Source: Chlorobiota bacterium (GTDB lineage Bacteria; Bacteroidota; Ignavibacteria; Ignavibacteriales; Ignavibacteriaceae). From it: a stretch of DNA of 6,375 nucleotides. The stretch lies in NCBI GenBank assembly GCA_008363265.1, contig RHKR01000145.1, positions 1-6,375 of the forward strand, given 5' to 3'. The position numbers were made by a program, and so were the translations under genes. This document shows, piece by piece, positions 1-6,375 of this stretch. The notes beneath the pieces were generated by a model. The model had not been told where the DNA came from. It ran no database searches and worked only from the letters and a program-made list of their open reading frames with translations. Each line of letters begins with the position of its first letter. Position 1 is the first letter of the stretch.

Positions 1-1
1 G

Positions 2-88
2 GTCGTCTCCAATGCGTCGTGCACCACCAACTGTCTGGCCCCGGTCGCCAAAGTCCTCTACGATACCTTCGATAGCCTTTTTGAATGA
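2..88 (+). pseudogene. gap: Glyceraldehyde-3-phosphate dehydrogenase fragment, truncated after the active-site segment
   Basis: Frame 2 of the plus strand opens at the window edge and encodes VVSNASCTTNCLAPVAKVL, the near-invariant GAPDH active-site block; the nucleophilic cysteine is the first C (codon 20-22). GAPDH converts glyceraldehyde 3-phosphate, NAD(P)+ and phosphate to 1,3-bisphosphoglycerate in cytosolic glycolysis. In intact enzymes the block is followed by a helix ending FGI and then the GLMTTVHA strand. Here similarity holds through YDTF (to base 70), then a glycine is replaced by D and a short unrelated tail ends at TGA 86-88. The second half of the enzyme, including the catalytic histidine and the rest of the catalytic domain, is therefore missing, and a protein ending here should be inactive. 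The N-terminal part lies outside the window. The identity is near certain from the motif; whether the truncation is biological or an assembly join cannot be decided here. Confidence 0.85.
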
Positions 89-91
89 TTA
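62..91. other. Junction between truncated gap and truncated methyltransferase-like gene
   Basis: GAPDH similarity on the plus strand persists to about base 70. On the minus strand, the frame of the 174-residue protein, read past its TAA stop (89-91), continues as SFKKAIEGI down to base 62, which fits how the methyltransferase family continues after the EH dipeptide (EHxxFxxxIxGI, from memory of the family). The bases gataccttcg at 62-71 are compatible with both genes, so a short shared sequence probably marks the join. Beyond base 62 the minus-strand frame is simply antisense of gap. The two stops, TGA (86-88, plus) and TAA (89-91, minus), abut with no gap. The breakpoint assignment is inference from remembered family consensus, not an alignment. 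Confidence 0.5.
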
Positions 92-613
92 ATGTTCCTT
101 CTTGAAATGATCGTAGAACTTCTTGGTAACCGCGTCGTAGTTAACACTGAAACCTTTCCTTACCTTCGATTTTACATCGACGAAGGTGATCTTGTCGTAT
201 TCATCGAGGCGGAAAAAGAGTCCTGAAGCCCTCTGGAACAGTGCATCTGCTTCCTTATCGATAGAAAAGGCTGTTTCGGTGTACCGTTCTTTCCCGCTAT
301 CCACCTGCACACGGTAACTCCAGTATTGTGTTTTATCGCCGTGGAAGATCAAGAGATTTTCAGGATAAGTTTGCGATAGTCGGGTACTGATCTGCTTTCT
401 GACGAAACCCGTTGGGATATCTTTCTCCGCGGAAGAGATAACGATAACGAAGAACCCCTGAAGTTTCGCGACTATCTTATAGCCGAAGGATTGTTCACCG
501 GAGATAAGGCTTCCCGAAGCGCCTTCATGATCCCAACCGAGGTCGATGAAGAGGTTTTGGAAATCAAACTTCTTAATGTATTCTGTGAATTTTTCTTTTG
601 TCATTCCTGGCAT
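89..613 (-). CDS. N-terminal fragment of a large Eco57I-type DNA methyltransferase/restriction protein
   Basis: The 174-residue product resembles the N-terminal domain that precedes the methylase domain in large (usually about 1000 residues or more) Eco57I-type restriction-modification proteins. Recognisable elements are FDFQNLFIDLGWD (residues 16-28), the hydrophobic strand ENLLIF (85-90) followed by W98, TFVDV (143-147) and VTKKFYDHFKKEH (162-174). In that family the last block normally runs on into EHxxFxxxIxGI and then the methyltransferase core with its NPPY motif; none of that core is present. It is therefore probably a truncated gene and cannot methylate DNA itself. The ATG at 613 lies one base after the helicase stop. 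An AGGAAG ribosome site (618-623, four bases upstream) inside the helicase gene supports that start and translational coupling; a second ATG at codon 4 is the alternative. The family call rests on pattern memory. A free-standing small partner protein is the alternative reading. Confidence 0.65.
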   Translation of the reverse strand: MPGMTKEKFTEYIKKFDFQNLFIDLGWDHEGASGSLISGEQSFGYKIVAKLQGFFVIVISSAEKDIPTGFVRKQISTRLSQTYPENLLIFHGDKTQYWSYRVQVDSGKERYTETAFSIDKEADALFQRASGLFFRLDEYDKITFVDVKSKVRKGFSVNYDAVTKKFYDHFKKEH

Positions 614-614
614 G

Positions 615-3600
615 TTACTTCCTGTTTACCAATCCTAATGAACAAATTAATGTAGGAACTCCACCCTCTTGATTCTCAACATCCGGCTTTATGAACAACT
701 TGTCCTCTTTGTAGTATCTCATGAAAAGTTCTCGCAGGTCCTCGTCACCGATAGCGTTTCGCAGCTGGCGCAGAAAAACATCCCTGGCTGACTCTTTCAT
801 GTGGTATTTGTGAACAAGGGCGAGTGCCGGTTTCAGTTCCTCATCAGGGAACATCCCGGTCGCGGTTTTAGAGTAATACTTTTCCAAACGGTTCAGCACT
901 TTGTAAGCCACCGACCTCTTCGTGAGGAGCGACTTCCCCGCGTCCCTCGTGTTCTTCTCGGCAGACTTGACAGCCTCCGCTACAATATCATGGTGTTGGT
1001 TGATCTTCTCAACCGCCGGTGTTCCGGCATTACATGAAGCCGCCCTTAAAATCCTGAAGTGTGAAGTCGTGACCGTTTCACCTTCGCCGTTCAACCAGGC
1101 AAGCACATCAACATTGTTGGAAGTCTTAGTGTAGACTACCACACCTTGATCACGCGGTGACTGATTGTTCTCCTTTGAGGAATAGACCAGATCAGGCAAC
1201 GCGGGGATTGTTTTCTTTAATGATGGGTCGGCATCGGTCGCGTTTTTCCATATCTGATAAGCGTATGAGGTAAGGTCGATCTCACCGTCATCTTCTGCTC
1301 CCGCTTCCAGCAGATCCGGTTTATCGCCATAAACCGTTTCGAGGTTCAGTTCCTGATCCTCGAAGAATGTCTCATCTCCGCCGAGTACCTGGGTTGATTG
1401 TCTGATCCTGCGTTTTAGCTTCTCGATAACTTTTATAACGCTTTCCACTTTCTTGTCGGGTAAGAATGAGTAAACGAGTATTTCCGGCGACTCCTGCCCG
1501 ATCCTGTCGACCCTGCCGGCTCTTTGAATCAGTCCGATGATAGCCCAAGGCAGGTCATAATTTATTACAATATGTGAATCCTGCAGGTTTTGCCCTTCAC
1601 TGAGTACATCGGTTGTCACGAGTACTCTTACCTCATCGAGCCTGCCGGGTATTTTACCGTTACTTTTGGGACTGAACCGGTGTGCAACACTTGTAGGATC
1701 ATCTGAATTTCCCCATACCACCGCGAGCTTTTCGACACTCATGGAATGGAGGTATCTATACACATATTGAGCGGTATCCGCGTATTCAGTAAAGATCAGA
1801 AGTTTTTCATCCGGGTGGGTTGTGGTTATCAAATTGTATAACGCGCGGAGTTGCTTATCCTTCGCCGGATCCCAGTTGGAAGTTTTTCCAAGTATGAAAA
1901 GCAGTACCTCACAATCGGATAAAAGTTCTTTCTTAAGTTTTGGTGTGAAATAATCGGGACTGATCCAGTCAAACTTGTTCGCCCACCTTGTACTGAACTG
2001 GCTGTATATCTCAGCAGCCGATTTCATGAGTTCATCATGTGTCAGTTTGGCGGTTGAGTATTCATTCGGAGTCTCACCATCTTCGATATCATCATCGGGG
2101 AGGAAATCCTCAGGATCTAGATAATATGCCGCGCCGATCGGCAGGCTGAGCTTGTTCTCAATCGCATAGATGAAAAGATAATTCCTTACCAGGTGCCTTC
2201 TGAGTGTAAGGATAAAAGAGTGCCCGCTTGAATCGAGACGCTTAAAAAAGTTGGTTCTGCAAATGCCTATCATCCTGGCGCCGGCCCGGGTCAGGTTTGC
2301 TAATATTTTCTCATCCTTCGAGTTTTTTTCCGGTTCCTTTTTACTGCGATAAAGTGTAAGTCCATATCTCGGCAGTTCGAGAGATTCGATCTTATCGAGC
2401 ACCTCACCAGTGTAAAGCGCGGCGTATTGATCGTCATGTCCTTCTACAGGAAACTCGATCTTTCTCGGAATCCGGGCCGGGAAATACGATTTTCGTCCAT
2501 CGGGGTACAAAAGGTATTTCCTGCCGTTGGCCGGGTCGGTGAGGGCGTAGTGTTTCATGATGAATCCCCGGGTTCTCCTGACCATATACAAGCGCATCAA
2601 CTCAGACCAGTCATCAACCTCCTCACTTTTTTTAAAAGCCGCGATAGATGTCGGCAGTATATCCGGATAAATTGTTTTAAATGAACTGACGCCCCCTTTT
2701 CTTCCGATGTGGATCTCTGGCGAGATACCGAGATCTTCATCTTCTCCGATAAAGAGCTTCAATTGATTGGCAATATCTCCGAACTCTTTATTGTACGGGG
2801 TCGCGGAAAGAAGGATAACCTTGCTGTTGTGTTTATCGAGATAATCCTTGATCGCCATATATGTCTGCCCCGTGCTGTTCCGCAGGTTGTGGCTTTCATC
2901 GATTATAACCGTACGATAGAACCTTTCTTCCGGGAGATACTTGTGTACCATACTAACGGGGATAACCTTGGCGTTAAGTTCGTAATCAAGTCTGGTCTTA
3001 TCCCACATCCTTTCGAGATTCTTAGGACAAATAATCAGCGTTTCGTGCCTCATTTCATCCTGAAAGATCTTCGCGATGGCGGCGGCAACAAAGGTCTTGC
3101 CCAAACCCACAACATCCCCTATTAATACACCGCCCCGCGTATTCAACTTGATTGAAGCAGTTTGAACAGCTTTCTTCTGGAAGTCGAATAATAGAGAGGC
3201 GAAGGGTTCGGGTACCGTGTATTCACGGATACCGGTTTGGGCTTCCATCGAGAGATGGTAAGCCATCTTCAGGTAGATATGGTAAGGAGGGTGTATTTTG
3301 TCAGCAGCCCAACTGTTTTCGATCACATCGATCAGGTCTTTTGTGATATCGATGCACCAGCGATCACCCCAACGGTCTTCAAACCATTGATTAAGTTTTT
3401 TTGCAGCGTCCTGCTCCAAAACATCAATATTCAGTTCGCCCTGCCCCATCAGACCTGAATAGGTTAGATTACTGCTTCCCATGAAGCATGTGTGTTTGTG
3501 GATATGATGATCTTTGTGGGTGATGTAGAGTTTGGCATGTAGGGGATCTTTGACCTGAAGTTTGACGACCACCCTGCCTTCTTTTAGCTGCTTGAGGAGT

Positions 3601-3971
3601 TTCTTGAGGGATGCCTCACCCTTGTTCTCAGGCAGGCCGATCTGAAGTTGCTTCTTGAATCTTTGGGCAGCGAGTTTACGCAGTTCATTCGCTTTCGCGT
3701 TATCCATGACTGAGGCATCGCCGAAGAACTTTTGCCTTAGTTCATCTTCGGGCAATCTTTGCATACCGATCAGGAGCCGGCAAAATCTTTTTCCTTTTTG
3801 TCCGTCTTCGTTGATCACCTCGCCTTTAAGTTCTTCCACCTCATCTGAGATTATATCCCAGCCGCGAAGATTAAAATAACCGGTACAAATGTCAACCCGG
3901 TTGGATTCTTGTATTGACTTTTCAAGATCCTCAAATAGCTTAAAATCTATATTGTCATATATCGTAGGCAC
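615..3971 (-). CDS. Phospholipase-D-like nuclease / SNF2-family helicase (putative restriction or anti-phage effector)
   Basis: This 1118-residue protein is complete. Residues 1 to about 210 form a PLD-like domain with one HxK motif (H145, K147) and the following GSSN (165-168) in GSSNLTYSGL. Residues about 260-400 form the first helicase lobe: Walker A GDVVGLGKT (285-293), motif Ia TLIICPKN (311-318), motif II DESH (358-361) and motif III SAT (389-391). The second lobe holds IFTEYAD (726-732), TTDVLSEGQNLQ (786-797) and arginine-finger motif QRAGRVDRIGQ (816-826). About 320 residues between the lobes and about 260 at the C-terminus are not assigned. The role is probably ATP-driven translocation on DNA coupled to cleavage by the PLD domain, in the cytoplasm. 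Start is GTG at 3971, backed by GGGAG six bases upstream; the nearby upstream ATG is out of frame. It leads a probable two-gene operon with the methyltransferase-like gene (one-base gap). The domain call is firm; the defence role is inferred from architecture and partner. Confidence 0.9.
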   Translation of the reverse strand: MPTIYDNIDFKLFEDLEKSIQESNRVDICTGYFNLRGWDIISDEVEELKGEVINEDGQKGKRFCRLLIGMQRLPEDELRQKFFGDASVMDNAKANELRKLAAQRFKKQLQIGLPENKGEASLKKLLKQLKEGRVVVKLQVKDPLHAKLYITHKDHHIHKHTCFMGSSNLTYSGLMGQGELNIDVLEQDAAKKLNQWFEDRWGDRWCIDITKDLIDVIENSWAADKIHPPYHIYLKMAYHLSMEAQTGIREYTVPEPFASLLFDFQKKAVQTASIKLNTRGGVLIGDVVGLGKTFVAAAIAKIFQDEMRHETLIICPKNLERMWDKTRLDYELNAKVIPVSMVHKYLPEERFYRTVIIDESHNLRNSTGQTYMAIKDYLDKHNSKVILLSATPYNKEFGDIANQLKLFIGEDEDLGISPEIHIGRKGGVSSFKTIYPDILPTSIAAFKKSEEVDDWSELMRLYMVRRTRGFIMKHYALTDPANGRKYLLYPDGRKSYFPARIPRKIEFPVEGHDDQYAALYTGEVLDKIESLELPRYGLTLYRSKKEPEKNSKDEKILANLTRAGARMIGICRTNFFKRLDSSGHSFILTLRRHLVRNYLFIYAIENKLSLPIGAAYYLDPEDFLPDDDIEDGETPNEYSTAKLTHDELMKSAAEIYSQFSTRWANKFDWISPDYFTPKLKKELLSDCEVLLFILGKTSNWDPAKDKQLRALYNLITTTHPDEKLLIFTEYADTAQYVYRYLHSMSVEKLAVVWGNSDDPTSVAHRFSPKSNGKIPGRLDEVRVLVTTDVLSEGQNLQDSHIVINYDLPWAIIGLIQRAGRVDRIGQESPEILVYSFLPDKKVESVIKVIEKLKRRIRQSTQVLGGDETFFEDQELNLETVYGDKPDLLEAGAEDDGEIDLTSYAYQIWKNATDADPSLKKTIPALPDLVYSSKENNQSPRDQGVVVYTKTSNNVDVLAWLNGEGETVTTSHFRILRAASCNAGTPAVEKINQHHDIVAEAVKSAEKNTRDAGKSLLTKRSVAYKVLNRLEKYYSKTATGMFPDEELKPALALVHKYHMKESARDVFLRQLRNAIGDEDLRELFMRYYKEDKLFIKPDVENQEGGVPTLICSLGLVNRK

Positions 3972-4060
3972 TATTCTCTCCCATTTGAATGCCGATATAA
4001 CTATGTGAATTTCGCTACTGAATTTAGGAAATTACCCCGAGAAAAAAAACAACCCTTGAG
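3972..4060 (-). other. Intergenic region upstream of the PLD-helicase operon
   Basis: These 89 AT-rich bases separate the TetR stop from the helicase start, and any promoter specific to the restriction-like operon should lie here. I see no convincing sigma-70 hexamer pair and no clear Bacteroidota-type TTTG / TAnnTTTG element. Just after the TetR stop there is a run of eight T on the minus strand (4042-4049), but only a four-base-pair stem (TTGA/TCAA) can be drawn before it, so it is not a convincing intrinsic terminator. Read-through from the peptidase-TetR operon into the helicase is possible. Confidence 0.4.
3978..3982 (-). promoter_or_regulatory. Ribosome binding site fixing the GTG start of the PLD-helicase
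   Basis: On the minus strand GGGAG lies six bases before the GTG at 3971-3969. It decides the start: the only ATG close upstream (3983-3985 region) is in another frame, and no in-frame ATG occurs near the beginning of the conserved protein sequence. Confidence 0.6.
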
Positions 4061-4627
4061 CTAAACCTTCAAATACTTCACACTCTCCGAAGTATCCACT
4101 TCATTCATACCGAGCATGTTACCGAGGTTGGCGCCTTCCGCCAGGGCAAGGATGAAGGATGTCAGTTTTGCTGCCTCGGTTTCGTCTTTGCAGAACGGGA
4201 GGAGCGCGTCAAAAATGGTCTTTTTCATCTCCTGGTAGATCTTCAGGATCTTCATCCCGAGTTTTCGGTTGCCGTGGAGGATCTCAAGGAAAATGAGATG
4301 GACTATCTTCGCGTTCTTCCGCTCAATGGTGAGGGCTTCCATGGCGATGGCCACCACTTCCTTCCCCTTCTTCGCGGGCTTTTTTTCAAGCTCTTCCCTT
4401 ATCCGGGTGGCCACTTCGTCAAAGTTTTGCCGGGCGATCTCTTCGATCAGACTGTCTTTCGAACGGAAGTGATAGTAGAGCGTCCCCTTGCTGATCTTTA
4501 TCGCCTTGGCAATATCAGAGAGACTCGTGTTGGTGATCCCCTTCAGGAGGATCTGAGCCGACGCGGTGGAAATGATCCTCTCGCGCGTCGGCTCCTTTGG
4601 GGGTTCAGGCTTCCTGACGGCAAGCAT
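4061..4627 (-). CDS. TetR/AcrR-family transcriptional regulator
   Basis: The 188-residue product has the TetR layout and length. An N-terminal DNA-binding domain begins at TRERIISTASAQILLKG (14-30). The helix-turn-helix at about 35-54 (LSDIAKAIKISKGTLYYHF) carries the family hallmark GTLYYHFRSKDSL. A helical C-terminal ligand/dimerisation domain follows, too divergent to name an effector. Members usually repress nearby genes until a small molecule binds. Its ATG (4627-4625) overlaps the TGA of the upstream peptidase gene by one base (TGATG), so it is probably translated by coupling; a weak purine stretch (GAGATGGG) lies upstream. The natural candidate target is the operon that contains it, but no operator palindrome for it is visible here. 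The first 13 residues, rich in P, K and E, form a short extension before the domain. Confidence 0.93.
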   Translation of the reverse strand: MLAVRKPEPPKEPTRERIISTASAQILLKGITNTSLSDIAKAIKISKGTLYYHFRSKDSLIEEIARQNFDEVATRIREELEKKPAKKGKEVVAIAMEALTIERKNAKIVHLIFLEILHGNRKLGMKILKIYQEMKKTIFDALLPFCKDETEAAKLTSFILALAEGANLGNMLGMNEVDTSESVKYLKV

Positions 4628-6375
4628 CAGTTAATACCCATCTCTGTTAACAAATGAGGCGCGCCACCGACTTTGGCGACATTCCAGAGGACATAACGGA
4701 TATCGACACCGATCGAGCGGCTGTAGTCTTCGCTCCAGGCATAATCGTTTATAGTGGCACCGAAAGCACGGTCGAAATTTAGTCCGATCACCCTTCCCCA
4801 CGCGTCGAGAACGGGAGAACCTGAATTGCCGCCTGTTGTATCAAGATTGTAGAGAATGGCAACAGGGAGATCGTCCAAGGCTTCATCTTTGAAGCGGCCG
4901 TAGTCTTTTTTCTGCCACAACTCTTTGATCTTAGGCAGTAGCGTGTAATCGGGATTCCCCGTGATCCCCTTTTCGATCACACCGGAGAGTGTGGTAAAAG
5001 GTTTATAGTAGGTTGCATCCGCGGGGGCGTAACCCTTTATATAGCCATAAGTTAGCCTGAGTGTGCTGTTGGCGTCGGGGATGAAGGAGCGTTCCATGAA
5101 CTGCTTTTTCACTTCGATGAAGTCGGCAAGAAGGGCGTTAAGATTCCCCTCGGCATTCTTGGCGAGTTCGGCATAAGCCGCGAACTCACCGTCGAACTCA
5201 CGGTAGACCGTAACCAGCGGATCGTTGGTTTCTTCGAATACATCCGGACTCATTTCAAGGGCTTTCAGGAAATAATCCTTATTCATGAGCTCCGATTTCG
5301 ACATTTTATTCCTGAAGAAGTCCTCCGCTTCTACCACGGCTCCACGTCCCTTGAAGAACTTTTGAAGTGCCGCCACGTCACTGAACTCAGCCCGTTTCGA
5401 TGCATCAGTGATCAAAACCTTAAACTGCGCGAGGTCAGCTTCATAAATATGGTTGGCAAAAAGTTCGTCAACAGTCGCCAAGAGCTGTGATTTATTCTTC
5501 TCTTTGAAGATGTTCGGCCTCTTGTCATCGGGAAGTTTTTTTGCTTCCATATACTCAGTGATCAATTCACCGAGTTGATATGTGGTTGAGAAACGACTGA
5601 GTACCACACCGAAAGTATTGAGTGATGTCAGTTTAAAGAGGGGTTCATACTCTTTCTTGATCTTCGCCATCAGACCGGAATATTTTGCTTTTAATTGCGG
5701 ATCAGAAGCGATGAAGTTCTCGAGTTCCGCCTCTTCCCTCTCCTTCTGGGCGATTATGTCAACCTTGTTGAAACCAACCAGTTTGCCGCGGAAGTTCTTC
5801 TCGGTGTTCGCGAGGCTCTTTATCTGAGGATCGAGTTTCAGCTTCCATGATGGATTCGACGCGCTTAATTTTTCATATTCGTCGATGAGACCGGCGAAAA
5901 GCTGCTGGGTATAAGGAAGCCGCACATCCCTGTGAAGTTTCAGGAATTCACTCGGACGGTTTCTGTAGGTAACGCCGGGGTATCCGAGCACGAAAACGAA
6001 GTCGTTCTCTTTAACCCCGTCAGGGTTAACTTTCAGGAATTTTTTAGGCTTGTAGGGTACATTCTCCTTGTTGAATCCCCTCGGTGAACCGTCAGGGGCT
6101 ACATAAGCGCGGAGAAAAGCGAAATCACCGGTGTGGCGCGGCCATACCCAGTTGTCGGTCTCCCCGCCGAAATTGCCGATCGCCCTGGCAGGTACATAAA
6201 CCAGCCTTACATCGGTGAGTTCGCGGTATTTGAACAACACCCAGGTTTTACCGATGAACATCTCTGCCACCTCGGCCTTGATTCCCGGCTCTTTCTGTGC
6301 GTCATCAACCAGCATTTTACGGGCTTTGTTAATGGCGTTGATCCTGTCAGAACCTTCCTTTCCTTCAGCAGCAGC
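4627..6375 (-). CDS. S46 family dipeptidyl-peptidase, DPP11-like (5' end outside the window)
   Basis: The frame stays open to the window edge, so the gene is partial: 582 residues are visible, and the ATG at 6315 is internal because conserved-looking sequence continues upstream of it. S46 enzymes are periplasmic serine peptidases of about 700-720 residues that remove dipeptides from peptide N-termini, feeding amino-acid use. Numbering from codon 6315, NFGGETDNWVWPRHTGDF holds the probable catalytic aspartate (D54), and TGGNSGSP holds the nucleophile S498 (codon 4824-4822). The catalytic histidine and the signal peptide must lie in the missing roughly 130-150 residues. Arginine 516, 18 residues after the serine in NFDR, matches position 673 of Porphyromonas DPP11, where Arg gives Asp/Glu preference; DPP7 has Gly there. 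The 65 residues from the serine to the C-terminus match the DPP11 length. The TetR gene overlaps its stop. Family certain; specificity inferred from one residue. Confidence 0.93.
   Translation of the reverse strand, partial: AAAEGKEGSDRINAINKARKMLVDDAQKEPGIKAEVAEMFIGKTWVLFKYRELTDVRLVYVPARAIGNFGGETDNWVWPRHTGDFAFLRAYVAPDGSPRGFNKENVPYKPKKFLKVNPDGVKENDFVFVLGYPGVTYRNRPSEFLKLHRDVRLPYTQQLFAGLIDEYEKLSASNPSWKLKLDPQIKSLANTEKNFRGKLVGFNKVDIIAQKEREEAELENFIASDPQLKAKYSGLMAKIKKEYEPLFKLTSLNTFGVVLSRFSTTYQLGELITEYMEAKKLPDDKRPNIFKEKNKSQLLATVDELFANHIYEADLAQFKVLITDASKRAEFSDVAALQKFFKGRGAVVEAEDFFRNKMSKSELMNKDYFLKALEMSPDVFEETNDPLVTVYREFDGEFAAYAELAKNAEGNLNALLADFIEVKKQFMERSFIPDANSTLRLTYGYIKGYAPADATYYKPFTTLSGVIEKGITGNPDYTLLPKIKELWQKKDYGRFKDEALDDLPVAILYNLDTTGGNSGSPVLDAWGRVIGLNFDRAFGATINDYAWSEDYSRSIGVDIRYVLWNVAKVGGAPHLLTEMGIN

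Noticed and set aside
602..604. Second ATG (codon 4) as the start of the 174-residue protein
   Set aside because: The AGGAAG ribosome site sits 13 bases from it but four from the first ATG; the first is somewhat better and preserves coupling to the helicase stop, though the choice is not certain.
2709..3125. Plus-strand open frame of 138 codons opposite the helicase
   Set aside because: It covers the antisense of conserved helicase motifs I to III and shows no domain or ribosome site of its own.
4021..4053. Sigma-70 promoter for the helicase operon (TTGTTT as a -35 box)
   Set aside because: No acceptable -10 hexamer occurs at 16-18 bases spacing; the best AT-rich hexamer is about 20 bases away.
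4042..4063. Intrinsic terminator after the TetR gene (run of eight T on the minus strand)
   Set aside because: The only stem before the T run is about four weak base pairs, so a terminator is not supported.
4274..4657. Plus-strand open frame of 127 codons opposite the TetR gene
   Set aside because: It lies antisense to a clear TetR gene, has no recognisable motif, and is explained as a shadow of that coding sequence.
6313..6315. ATG at 6315 as the true start of the S46 peptidase
   Set aside because: The frame is open upstream to the window edge, and the family needs a signal peptide and catalytic histidine ahead of this point.
1..6375. CRISPR arrays, tRNA or rRNA genes, insertion sequences, long direct or inverted repeats
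   Set aside because: None was seen by eye on either strand; almost all the window is accounted for by coding sequence.

Overview
The window reads as bacterial chromosome with four protein-coding regions on the minus strand and one gene remnant on the plus strand. A family S46 dipeptidyl-peptidase, a periplasmic enzyme type common in Bacteroidota and relatives, suggests a Gram-negative host of the Bacteroidota/Ignavibacteriota side of the tree. That is an inference from gene content only. No rRNA, tRNA, CRISPR array or insertion sequence is visible.

Right part (4061-6375, minus strand): a 5'-truncated S46 peptidase, predicted DPP11-like (Asp/Glu-preferring) from an arginine at the specificity position, runs off the window edge. 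Its stop codon overlaps the start of a TetR-family regulator by one base (TGATG), so the two are probably co-transcribed and translationally coupled.

Middle part (615-3971, minus strand), after an 89-base intergenic gap: a 1118-residue protein with an N-terminal phospholipase-D-like nuclease domain followed by a complete SNF2/SF2 helicase engine. This is the architecture of ATP-dependent restriction or anti-phage effectors. One base after its stop starts a 174-residue protein resembling only the N-terminal segment of large (usually about 1000 residues or more) Eco57I-type DNA methyltransferase/restriction proteins. Together they look like a restriction-modification or defence pair whose modification partner is broken.

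Left edge (1-91): the window's most unusual feature. Read on the plus strand, the first 88 bases encode the catalytic-cysteine segment of glyceraldehyde-3-phosphate dehydrogenase (SNASCTTNCLAP), which loses GAPDH similarity after about base 70 and stops at 86-88. Read on the minus strand, the methyltransferase-like gene stops at 89-91 (TAA), yet recognisable family sequence seems to continue past that stop to about base 62. The two genes meet tail to tail around a short shared segment (62-71), so both are truncated. This is either a real deletion/insertion scar by short homology, which removed the catalytic part of the modification gene and half of a glycolytic gene, or an assembly chimera.
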